64,000 bases of DNA from assembly GCA_004431415.1 (NCBI GenBank), contig QPMI01000166.1, forward strand, positions 62,001 to 126,000, in the 5' to 3' direction. The notes under the pieces were generated by a model. That model saw only the letters and a list, made by a program, of their open reading frames with translations. It had not been told where the DNA came from and ran no database searches. The position numbers and the translations under genes were made by a program. The DNA comes from Cyanophora paradoxa. Lineage: Eukaryota; Glaucocystophyceae; Cyanophorales; Cyanophoraceae. Below, one piece after another: positions 52,111-60,873 of this stretch. Positions within the stretch are counted from its first letter, which is position 1. Each line of letters begins with the position of its first letter.

Positions 52111-52120
52111 TTCACGTGAA
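52111..52120. promoter_or_regulatory. Palindrome TTCACGTGAA, copy 2
   Basis: Identical to the copy at 52041, including the AA before and C after (AATTCACGTGAAC in both). The repeated 13-base context exceeds the palindrome itself, so it may be a small duplication. Confidence 0.4.
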
Positions 52121-52184
52121 CACCCTATTCGCATCGCATCGGAGATCGTGCAGGAGAAGTATCTAACAACTGGCGGGAGCCGCA

Positions 52185-54237
52185 TCAAATGAGGTCCTCC
52201 TCCTGCCGGGGCTGCTGGGGCGCCGCCGGCTGCGCGGAGGGTGCCGACGGCGGAGGCACGGGGTACCCCTGCGCGGGCCCCTGAGGGTACCCGGACGGCG
52301 GCATCGGCATCCCGATGGCAGATGGCGCGGGGTAGCTGGGCGCAGGCGGGTACTGCCCCGGGTGCGCCGGAGGGTACCCGCCGGGTGGAACAGGGTACCC
52401 GGGCGCCGGGGGGTACACGCCAGGGAACTGAAGGTGCCCTGGCGGCGCCCCCAAGGGAGCTCCGGGGGCGGGGGGATACCCCGGCATCGGTGGCGGAGGA
52501 GGGTACCCGGGAGCGGGAGGATAGCCCGGAGCGGGAGGGGGGTGGGCGCCATAGCTGTACGTGAAGGGGGGCGCGGCTGCGGGCACGGCCCCCGCGGCGG
52601 CGGCCCCCGTGTAGTAGACGGTGCCTGGAGAGCTGCGGCGCGGGGGTTCGTGAGACGGCGGCCCGGTGGGGGGTGCTGGTGCTGGAGGGGGCTGCGACGC
52701 ACGCCATGCGGGTGGCGCGGCGGCGCTGTGCGGCGCGGCAGAGGAGCGCCATCGCCACGCAGGGGAGGGCCGTGAGAAGCGCCCCGAGAATGATGAGCGG
52801 CGTCCCGATCGCCCGTTTCGTTCCCTGCGGCGCGGCGGGTCGGGCGAGGCGGCGGGGGCGGCGGGGCGGTGGCGGGGCGCACAACAGTCATGCCGAAGTC
52901 GAAGGTGCCGCCAGTCAGCTGCGCCGCGACCACCAGCGGGTCGGCCGCCGAGCGCACCTCGACGCGCATCGCGTTGAGCTGCGCGGTCAGCGGCCCCGCC
53001 GCCGCCACCGCCCCGCCGCCGTACGTCTCGGGTCGGGCCCCCCCGTAGCAGCCGCCGCCGACCATGCCCCACTGCCCCGCCACGCCGGGCGCCGCGGGCC
53101 CCGCCACCTGCGCGCAGACCCCGTCCACCGTCTGCCGCGCCGCGCCCCCGCCCGTCAGGGTCGAAGCGCCCGGCCGGCAGGCGCCGCCGCACCCGCGCCG
53201 AGGAGGCGAAGCACGTCGAGGAGCCGTAGTCGTACACGCCGCCTGCGCCCGGCCGCCCGCCCGCCGCTCAGCCCCCCGGCGAACCAGGCCGCGGCAGGGC
53301 GGCGGGGCGGGCCTCTCTGATTGCAGATGTAGTCGCAGCAGGTGGAGGGGCCGCCGGAGCATGAGCCGGGGCCGCCGTAGGGGCGGCTGCAGCTCTGCGT
53401 GGTGCGGCTGCCGCTCCCGCCGCTGCCGCCCGTCTTCGTGTACGTCAGGCTGCTCTCCGCGATCACGTCGAAGCTGCGGCCCCCGCCCTCTCGGCCGCCC
53501 CTCTCGGAGGCGGGGGCCGGGCGGGGCGGCGCGCACGCGACGGGGCGGACGACGAGGGAGCCGGCGGGGCGGTTCGCGAAGGTGATGCTGGCCGTGCACT
53601 CCCCCGGGTTCGAGCACTGGCCCCGCAGCCTGCGCCCCCCCGGCCCCGCCCGCTCGGGCGGCGAGCGAGGGGGCGTGGAGCGGGCCGCACGCCGACGAGA
53701 CGGGGTTCACTGCGACGGCGGGGCGCGCGTTCGGGCCGGAGGGGTCAGGGGCACACGGGGGCGGACCAGGGCGGGGCGCCGCACCCATGACCCCTGAGAC
53801 CGGGAAGACGTTCGCGGGGCTGAGGAGTAGGCGGGCGGTGCGGTACCCCCTCAGGATCGCCGGGTCCCGGTCAGCGGACAGTCGCCTCGCATTCCAGTCC
53901 AGCTGTGGGTGCCGCGCTCGTGCTCGAGCAGGGGGAGGGGGGGCGGACGGGGGAACGACCGCACCGGCTCGTCCAGAGAGAAGCTGCGCTGGCCCGCGGG
54001 CCCCTGCAGGTAGTTCGCTCCCTGCGATGCCGCGGCCGCGAACGCTTCGCGCCCGTACGACTCCCAGCTCTTGACCGCCTGGTTGTAGGTTTGGATGCGC
54101 TGCCCGCGGTCGTCGACCATCGAAGAGGCCCAAAACACTGCCCCTTCCCGTCATACCGACGCAGCACGCAATGCGGGCGGGACGCACCCAGGCCGATGAT
54201 TAGGAGGACAGGGCCGGCGCAAAAGATGCAGCCTGCA
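52185..54237 (-). CDS. Two-TM membrane protein with Cys-containing luminal domain and Tyr/Pro-rich tail
   Basis: Reading from the minus strand: an exon ends in a hydrophobic stretch (CIFCAGPVLLIIGL). A 50-base intron (54187-54138) joins it in phase to VFWASSMVDDRGQRIQ, giving one N-terminal TM helix. Then come YNQAVKSWESYGREAF, LDWNARRLSADRDPAILRGY, ANVFPVSGVMG and a luminal part with Cys pairs (CSNPGECTASITF, CSGGPSTCCDYICNQ, YGSSTCFASS). AIGTPLIILGALLTALPCVA forms a second TM at about 52815-52745. The tail (52620-52188) has about ten YPP/GYPPAP units and ends QPRQEEDLI before TGA at 52187-52185. Such tails occur in annexins, scramblases and adaptor proteins and often bind WW or membrane-trafficking partners (general knowledge). 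The start codon is not resolved; it is probably in an exon upstream of 54237. Confidence 0.65.
52250..52560 (-). repeat. Degenerate coding repeat, GYPPAP units
   Basis: The segment encodes repeated G-Y-P-P-A-P/G blocks, visible on the plus strand as GGGTACCCGG-like words every 20-40 bases. It forms the cytoplasmic tail of the two-TM protein. Copy number is likely to vary between strains, though this is inference. Confidence 0.7.
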
Positions 54238-54631
54238 GAGACCGTGTCAGCTGCAGCCGCGAGTCCGACGCCGGACCGCGGTGGACCGCAGCGGCGGGCG
54301 GTCGAGATGTTTGCGGCAAGCGGATCTCTGTGGAGGGCGCGCTCGATCGCGTGCTAAATCCAAGGCGGGCGCCCGCCGTTTGGCCACATGCACTCGGAGC
54401 TTCCGGCAGCTAGAGCCTAGCTGAGCAGAGCAGAGCCGTGGTGTTCTGGCAGAGTTTACGTACATATACAGCCGAAGATCCTCCGCCCGACCTGCGCTTA
54501 CATCTCAGTCGGGACCGGTTGAGGATTCGTGTGAGAAATCGAACACCTCTTCTACGAGATCAAAGGGTGACAGAAAGCCACCGCGCCCTGCACCTTTTCC
54601 AGCGCCTCTGCCGGCTCCCTTACCGGCGCCT
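54238..54631. promoter_or_regulatory. Divergent promoter region between the two-TM gene and the MFS transporter
   Basis: Fewer than 400 bases separate the two 5' ends, so upstream elements must be shared or overlap, and the missing first exon of the two-TM gene is probably here. GAGCAGAGCAGAGC near 54423 is a short tandem repeat. I see no obvious TATA box. Confidence 0.45.
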
Positions 54632-57372
54632 TTGCCCATTGCTCCTGCACCAAGAGCCCGGCAGTTACCTATACCCCCAGCAACTCCTGCGTCACGCGCT
54701 CTTCCGGCAGCCATGGCAGCCTTCGCTGTGCCGACCTGCGCAGTACAACAGCACAGGCCAATCTTTGACACCGGCGTGAGTTTGAAGGAGGCGGTCCGGA
54801 CGATCAAGCGGACCGCTTTTCTGAACGGCCCGTCAGCCCGCCGCACGTTCTTCGGAGAGAAGTCGGTCACTCCGTCCAGCTCAAAGCAGGAATGGGGCGT
54901 CCGGAGACGCTTCCTCGTGGCCGCGGACGCCGACGCCCACCACCGCTTCACCCAGTTGGACAACGCCGAGCCCGCGCCGATCCCCGGCGGAGCTGACTCT
55001 GAGATCGTCGTTACTGGGAGCGAGAGTGAGATCGCCGCGCAGCGCAGCAAATTCAATCTTGTGAGCCCCCCCGCTCCCGCCCTTTCTGGCGAACTCGCTC
55101 CGGCCACGCGGACGCGTCCTCGTCCCGTGATTGGTGTTTAGAATAGCACCTAACGCCGTGCCGTGTGCGGGCCGCCGCCAGGGGGCGCGTCCTGAGACAG
55201 CAAACTGACATAGGCCTCCCGCAGTGGCGGTACCGTGTCTTCGCTGGTCTTTGCCTCTCTTACATCGCCTCCTACCTTACCCGGTGAGTGCGGCAAGAGA
55301 TGCGGCCCCGGCGGCGAGACCCTGCCGGATGCGCTCCCAGATCGCCTCTCCGTCCTCTAACCGCAAGTGCCGTCCACAGCGGCTGCTTTACCTATGCCGC
55401 TCCTGTCCTTCGCTCGGAGGCCGGCGTCACGCTGGAGCAGATCGGCGTCAGTGCGTCTAGATAACGCCGAAGCCTCTCGATCGCGGGATGCTCACCCGCT
55501 GCCCGCCCTTGCAGTTTCCAGTGTCTTCCCCGTTGCGCACGGCATCAGCAAGTTTGCCTCGGGCGTCATCGCCGACTCTCTGGATGCCCGCGTACGTTCC
55601 GTCCGGCTCTGCCTCGGACCTGGGAGCCGGCGTCCGCTTATCCAGTGCGTCCTCAGTGGTTCCTTGCTGGCGTCATTGTCCTTTCTGGTCTCCTCAACGG
55701 TGAGCCGCCGTGGCACGTCCCACGTGCCGCCGCTGCTGACTGCCTGGCGCAGTCGCCTTCGCGATCCACCCGAGCGTCTCCTGGATGACGTGAGCCCGCG
55801 GCGTGTCTAAACGGGCTCGTTTTCTCTTCGCTGACGGCCGTTTCTTTCTTCTCCTTCTCTCCGATCAGTTTCGTCTGGGGTGAGCCTGCGGTTGAGCGCG
55901 CAGCGCCCGGCGCGCTTTGACGGGGCTCGCGTAGGCATCACCGGCTGGATTAGCGCTGGATGCGTGCCCGCATCTGCTAAGATGATCACCGCGTGGGTGT
56001 GCCCCGGCGCCCTGGCGGCGCCGGCGACGCCGCGCGCTGAAAGCGCTGACGGCGCTGCAGTACACGAACAAGGAGCGTGGCACCTGGTGGGGCATCTGGA
56101 ACTCGAACGCGTGCGCAGCGCGGGCCGCCCGCCCCCGCCCCCGCGCCGGGACCGGGGCCGACGCCGGGGGGCGGGGGCAGGAACATCGGCGGCTTCATCA
56201 CGGCCCTCGTCGCCGGCACCGTCGCCGCCAAGTTCGGCTGGCGCATGGGCATGCAGATCCCTGGTGCGCCCGCGCCTCCCCGCAGCTCCGGCGGCCCCGC
56301 GCACGCTCTGACCGCCCCGCCAGGCATCATCGGCATCGTCATGGGAGTCCTCTCCTGGATGCTCATCCGCTCGGATCCGGCGCAGGCCGGTGCGCGCCCC
56401 GTCCCCCGCCGCGCCCCCGCCCGAAGGCCCGTGCGGTGGCCGACGGGCGTGACCGGCAGGCCTGCCCTCGGCGGACGCGGTGCTGGGCGTGGCCCGCCCG
56501 GCGACCCCGAAGCCGGCGGCCAAGCAGCAGCCCGTGGCCGCCCCGGGCGCCGCCGCCGCCGCGAGCGCCGAGCCCGTGGAGTCGCAGCGGGACATCTTCG
56601 TGCGCGGGGCGGCCCTCTCTCGCACGCGCGGGGCGGGCGGCCTGACGCGGGGCGGCGGGCAGATCAAGTACGTGATCCTGAACCCGGCGGTGTGGATCCT
56701 GGCGGTGGAGTACCTGCTGCTCTACTTCGTCCGCCAGGGCCTCACCAACTGGTCCCACTTCTTCCTCATGGACACCAAGGGCCTCGACGCCGCCGAGGCC
56801 GCCGCCCGCGTCTCCAGGTCCCTCCCAGTCCCCCCTTCCCATCCCCCTCCTTCCTTTTCCTGAGCGTGCGGGGCGGCGTGCAGCCGGGAGCTGGGCGGGC
56901 TCATCGGCAACCTGGCGTCGGGGGTGATCTCGGACAAGTTCTTCGGGGGCCGCCGCCCGCCCGTCATCGCGGCGTTCCTGGTGGGGATCCTGGGCTCGCT
57001 GGCGGCCTTCGTCAAGTTCTCGGGGATCTCGCGCGGGCTCGACGTGGCGCTCGTGTTCCTGATGGGGATGATGCTGTACGGGCCGCACATGCTCATCGGC
57101 CTCTGCGGCGTCGAGATGGCCCACAAGAAGGCCGCCTCCTCCGCCATCGGCCTCCTCGGCCTCCTCTCCTACCTCGGCGCCGGCGTCGCGGGGGCGCCCC
57201 TCACCATGCTCGTCAAGCAGTACGGCTGGATCTCCTTCTTCCAGGTCCGCCCCTCTCCCCTTCCTTTCCTTCCTTTTGCTGCCACCCGACGCGGCCGGCG
57301 CAGGCGATGGCCGCCTCGTGCGTCGTCGCCCTCCTCGGCCTCATCCCCATCTGGAACCGCAAGGCCCAGTAG
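54632..57372 (+). CDS. MFS organophosphate transporter, glycerol-3-phosphate/phosphate antiporter type, 14 exons
   Basis: The exons 54632-55060, 55225-55283, 55380-55450, 55515-55591, 55657-55699, 55753-55789, 55869-55879, 55935-55996, 56061-56110, 56181-56263, 56324-56389, 56460-56817, 56884-57244 and 57304-57372 join in phase to 591 residues. After an N-terminal tail of about 140 residues come family landmarks: WRYRVFAGLCLSYIASYLTR (TM1), FPVAHGISKFASGVIADSLD, WFLAGVIVLSGLLN, CVPASAKMITAW, YTNKERGTWWGIWNSNANIG, VWILAVEYLLLYFVRQGLTN and LGGLIGNLASGVISDKFF. These match the OPA family (GlpT/UhpT), which exchanges organic phosphates for inorganic phosphate across a membrane. KERGTWW and the RQG...W segment are typical. 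Substrate and membrane are unknown; the tail could be a targeting sequence. A Met at 54713 is an alternative start. A 63-base in-frame stretch at 56600-56662 may also be an intron. Confidence 0.88.
55869..55879 (+). other. Eleven-base micro-exon of the MFS transporter
   Basis: TTTCGTCTGGG lies between an acceptor (CGATCAG) and a donor (GTGAGC). With it, the flanking exons join as SVSWMTFVWGITGWISAGC, the expected sequence at the end of TM4 in this family (FVWG/LWGLNG pattern). Without it the phases (two bases left before, two needed after) do not match. Confidence 0.7.
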
Positions 57373-57781
57373 GCCGCCCGCGCCCCCCGGCGCCCGCCCG
57401 CCCCGCCCCAGCAAGCACCGTGCACCATTTCATCGCCCGGACCGACCCATTTTCAAGCATTTCAGAGTTTCGTAGTCATCAGCGCAGATGGTCTTGTGGA
57501 CGGGTAGCAGTCAGCCGCGCGGGATTCCCGCCCCTCCCGCGCACTTTCTCTCCATTTCACTCGAGACATTTACCGGGAGCTAGCGTCGTCGTCGCCGTTG
57601 TTCCTTTCACGCCCGTGCGCGCGCCACGCGCGCGCCGGCTCGCGCCCCGCGCAGCCGGCGCAGCGTCCGCGTGCGATGCCGCTATGTAGTCTAGCGTTAA
57701 AAGAGGCAGGTAGTAGTCCGCAGTGTCCGTATCCTATGCGAATCCAAACAAGCTCTAGCTCTAGCCTAGTGAACGGTCGGC
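57373..57781. other. Intergenic region between convergent MFS transporter and unknown gene
   Basis: About 410 bases holding two 3' ends. The sequence is mixed in composition with no coding frame matching either neighbour. A CTAGCTCTAGCCTAG-like stretch lies near 57754-57768. Confidence 0.6.
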
Positions 57782-59639
57782 TCAGGCCTTGGGCGGGGGC
57801 GGCGGGGGCCGGAGCTTGAGGGGCCCGCCGGGCAGGGCGGGCCCGACCTCGAAGGAGATGAGGGCGCGGGAGGGGCTGTAGTCCGTCGCGTCCGGGCGGT
57901 AGCGCGTGTCCATGAAGAAGCTGATGTGCGAGGCCTGCCGCCGTCCCCGCACGCGTCACGGTCAACACTTGTGGCGGAGGCAGAGCTCCAGAGGGGCCGG
58001 GGCGCGGGGACCTGGAGGCCGAGCGCGGACTGCAGGTACGCCACGACCACCGACTCGAAGTAGTGCTGCCCGCGCCCCCGTCGATCAGCGAGGGGGCCGG
58101 GGAGGGGGCGCCCCGGCGCCAGTCACCTGCTCGAAGCCGACCTCGGTGGCGGCGAGCCGCTCGGCCGAGCGGAGCGTGACGGGCTGCGCGCGCCCCCGGC
58201 CTCGGCCTCGGATCGGAGGGAAGCGCCCCCAGGGCCCCTCCCTCCCCTCCACGGACCCGGACGAGGGTAATCTCGAGGGCGGTGGAGGGCCCCTCCGCCG
58301 CCAGCGCCGCCTCGTCCACCCCCTCCGGCCTCCACCGCACCTGTCCCGGCCCGCTCGCCCCGCCCGAGGCTCCAGCACGCCCCGCCGCTCGCACCTCTGC
58401 GGCGCGCATGAAGCCGGCCCCCTGGAAGCGCTCCACGATCGCCGCGACGCCCCCCCGCGCGCTCGCTGCCGGCCCCGGCGGGGCGGCTCAGCCGGGCGGG
58501 GCGGCGGGGGAGCAGAGCTCTCGCGGGGGCGGGGCGCACGGGGGGAGGGGAGGGAGCCGGGGGGGAAGAGGCGCTGGAGGAGGATCTCGCCGACGCGCGC
58601 CGCGAACCGGTCCCGCGCGTCCGCGTCCTGAGCGCCGGGGTCGGGCCGCGCCCCCGCAGCCGCCGGGCCCCTGCCGGGGCGGGGGGGGCTCTGGGGCACC
58701 TGGAGGTAGCGGCAGGCGACCTTCCACTGGACGTAGGAGAGGAAGTCGAAGTAGGCGGGGTCGGCGAGGTCCACCCGCATCCCCGGCCGCTCCTCCGCGT
58801 ACCGCTCGTACCGCGCCTGCGGCGGGCGCGACTCGGTCGGGGGCCTCGGCGGGCTCGGGCGGGGCCGGGGCGCACGGCGCGGGCGTTCCACGTCGCGGCC
58901 TGGAAGTCCTTCCGGGAGACGAGGCCCGTCTCCACCATCGCGTCGTACCCCCTGCGCGCCCGCGATCCGAGGCCCGAACGCAGCGACTCGCGAGAGTGAG
59001 AAGCTGCTCACGCGTTCATGAACGCCACCGCGAAGGGCAGGTCCAGCGGGCCCTCCGCCCCCGGGTCCGGCACCTCTGCGCGCGGCGTCACGAGGCTCGA
59101 AGCGCGCCGGCGCGTCGTAAGGCAGTTTAAAGGCGCGCTGGGAGGCCGCGGAGGCCCCGCGGCCGCATAGCGTCGCCGCGTGTCGCGGCGTGCGGGCGTA
59201 CGTGCGTGTCACGGGGCCGACAGCACGAACCGGGCGGGGCTTCGGGGAGGCCGAAGTTGTCCAAAGCGGTGCCCATTCTCGAGTAGATCTGGCCAACGGC
59301 CTCCTCCGCCTCGCGGAACGAGACCAGCGCCAGGGGACAGACGGACGCGAGGAACTGACGGCGCCCTCGCTCGGCTGAGGGGGCGCGTTGCGCGGACGGA
59401 GATTGCCTTGCGCGCGCATCCTCATCCTGCGGGCGCTGGCCGCCGCCGCCGACGGCCTGGACGAGCGTGAGCTCCCGCGGTGCACGTGCTCGGTGACGGC
59501 AGCCGGGACGTCGGCGGTCCATCGCGGCATTCTTCTCCACCGCCTCCCAGTCGCGTATTAGAGAGCTGCGCTCCAGACGCTGTGCCAAGAATCGGACCGC
59601 GCTGGCCGGGCATGCGACGAACTGCATCTTCGCGTCCAA
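57782..59639 (-). CDS. Unknown conserved-looking protein, about eight exons
   Basis: The candidate start is MDAKMQFVACPASAVRFLAQ at 59639, reading on through RLERSSLIRDWEAVEKNAAM. Later islands are ALVSFREAEEAVGQIYSRMG then TALDNFGLPEAP, KLPYDAPARF, GPLDLPFAVAFMNA, YDAMVETGLVSRKDFQAATW, RYERYAEERPGMRVDLADPA then YFDFLSYVQWKVACRYLQVP, ARDRFAARVGEILLQRLFPP, RWRPEGVDEAALAAEGPSTA, VTLRSAERLAATEVGFEQ, YFESVVVAYLQSALGLQ, and HISFFMDTRYRPDATDYSP. It ends KLRPPPPPPKA at TGA 57784-57782. Coding islands are separated by introns rich in CCCCGCCC. The protein looks soluble, with helical segments, then beta near the C-terminus. I cannot name a family. Exon limits near 59380-59530 are doubtful. Confidence 0.5.
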
Positions 59640-59857
59640 GTTATTTTCACTGGAATGCTCGAATCGCGTGCTACGCTATGCTCGACCGCGGGGCGGGGCG
59701 TGTACCCCTTTGCCGAGCGTATCGACTACCCCTGACGCGCCCCTTCGGACCTGCAGTCACAATCCGCGAGAACTAGGGAGGCTGTTGGTCAGTTCAGGCC
59801 TGCAGTCACAATCCACGAGAACTAGGCAGGCTGTTGGTCAGTTTAGCGCGGGCGAAT
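59640..59857. promoter_or_regulatory. Short divergent promoter with a 49-base duplication
   Basis: Only 218 bases lie between the start of the unknown minus-strand gene and the ATG of the small plus-strand gene. The plus-proximal half is a tandem duplication (59750 to about 59844). Confidence 0.5.
59750..59844 (+). repeat. Tandem duplication, 49-base period
   Basis: CCTGCAGTCACAATCC starts at 59750 and again at 59799. The two copies read on through GAACTAGG.AGGCTGTTGG then TCAGTT with two differences (CGCGAG versus CACGAG, GGGAGG versus GGCAGG). The second copy ends about 14 bases before the small gene's ATG, so its promoter or leader was partly doubled. Confidence 0.85.
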
Positions 59858-60089
59858 ATGGGCAATTGCTTCTCGGGAAAGGAGGAGGAGGAGCCAAAGC
59901 GGCCTGACCACAGCATACAGCCGGGGCGCGTCCTGCGTTCGTCCGCCTCGCCCCATCGCTCACCGCCCCACGCGCAGATCCCGCGAGCTCCTCCAGGCGC
60001 GCCTCGCTTTGGCGAAACAGCAGCAGCGAGAAGCCGCAGAAGCCGCCGCACAAAACGGCGGCAGCGCGGAGTCTAAACCCGCGCAATAG
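59858..60089 (+). CDS. Small predicted N-myristoylated protein, one intron
   Basis: MGNCFSGKEEEEPKRPDHS begins with Met-Gly and a Cys at position 4, the pattern for N-myristoylation with palmitoylation at Cys, so the protein should sit on a membrane. The second exon encodes a charged helix (ARLALAKQQQREAAEAAAQN) and ends SAESKPAQ at TAG 60087-60089. Splicing is ambiguous: a GT-AG intron 59930-59996 gives 54 residues, while a GC-AG intron 59926-59977 keeps SRELLQ before the helix and gives 59. The layout (lipid-anchored N-terminus, then a single helix) resembles SVIP, the p97/VCP-binding protein, but the helix does not match the RX5AAX2R p97-binding consensus, so no function is assigned. An upstream in-frame ATG at 59834 would hide the MGNC end and is unlikely. 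Confidence 0.65.
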
Positions 60090-60873
60090 GCGCATACGAT
60101 ATCGTGTCCTTGAGAGTAGTCAGGAATTGAGAGTTCAGCATCAGATTCGTCCCGCCTCGCCGGGGGTCGCGCTATCTAAGCTTCAGGGGGCGTGGTTCCA
60201 GCAAGCTCCTGTCCGTTTCACGTTTCGAGGCGATGGTCCGACCCTCTCACGCCTCTAGCTTAGCGCTAGCTTCGTCTTGGCCTGGTCGCTGGGCGGGAGC
60301 ATGCGCACGAGCTTGCGGAGCTCACTGAGTCAAAGGGGAGAGAGCTAGAGTGGTCGTAGATGTGCCTGCTATGCAAAGCCCGCACGGACTATCTCGGAGG
60401 CAGCATGCATCAGCTGAAAATCGAAACCTTGTGATGCATCCGTGTCGATTCACGTGGCTAGCGGGCGCGGCACGGGCCTGTGCCGGGCCTGGCACTTCAA
60501 AGGCTTCTCAGGGCGCCAGCGCTAGCGTGCAAGAAGCTGGATCTAGAGCCCGATCGCGAGCCACCAAACGCTTAACCACCGGGATTTATGGGCGGACTAA
60601 CGCTTTACAGCTATGTATACAGCCTGGCAGGGGACCCACTGGGCCATGGAGTCATGCAGGCCTGCAGGCTGCAGCTGGCCCAAGCAAGGGAGGGAAATAT
60701 GAAAAGCTCCGTGGTACACACTGGACGCCCAAATACAGATCCTGTCTCGTGCAGAGAGAGTAGAATGCTTAGTGATATGCGAGTACCGCTTAAGAGCCTC
60801 GGGAATGGGCAGTGGCCGCGAGAATAGGCTTTATAGCCGCGTGCAGGTCGAGGCCTCCGGGCCTGGGCCAGCG
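60090..60873. other. Intergenic region between convergent small gene and coiled-coil gene
   Basis: Nearly 800 bases without a supported gene, of lower GC than both sides. Several chance frames exist but none has homologous motifs or matching splice sites. It contains TTCACGTGGC near 60449. Transcript ends of both neighbours are expected here. Confidence 0.6.

Larger units (their letters stand above)
51531..52184. other. Intergenic region between convergent chaperonin 10 and the two-TM gene
   Basis: About 650 bases without a convincing gene. GC falls after 51730. Two copies of the perfect palindrome TTCACGTGAA lie at 52041-52050 and 52111-52120. A short G run occurs at 52087-52095. The 3' ends of both flanking transcripts must lie here. 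Confidence 0.6.

Noticed and set aside
54632-57372. Recent bacterial transfer of the GlpT-like transporter
   Set aside because: It has 13 or 14 short spliceosomal introns, including one micro-exon, and the same base composition as its neighbours; any transfer would be ancient.
59858-60089. Firm assignment of the small protein as SVIP
   Set aside because: Only the layout matches; the helix lacks the RX5AAX2R p97-binding pattern.
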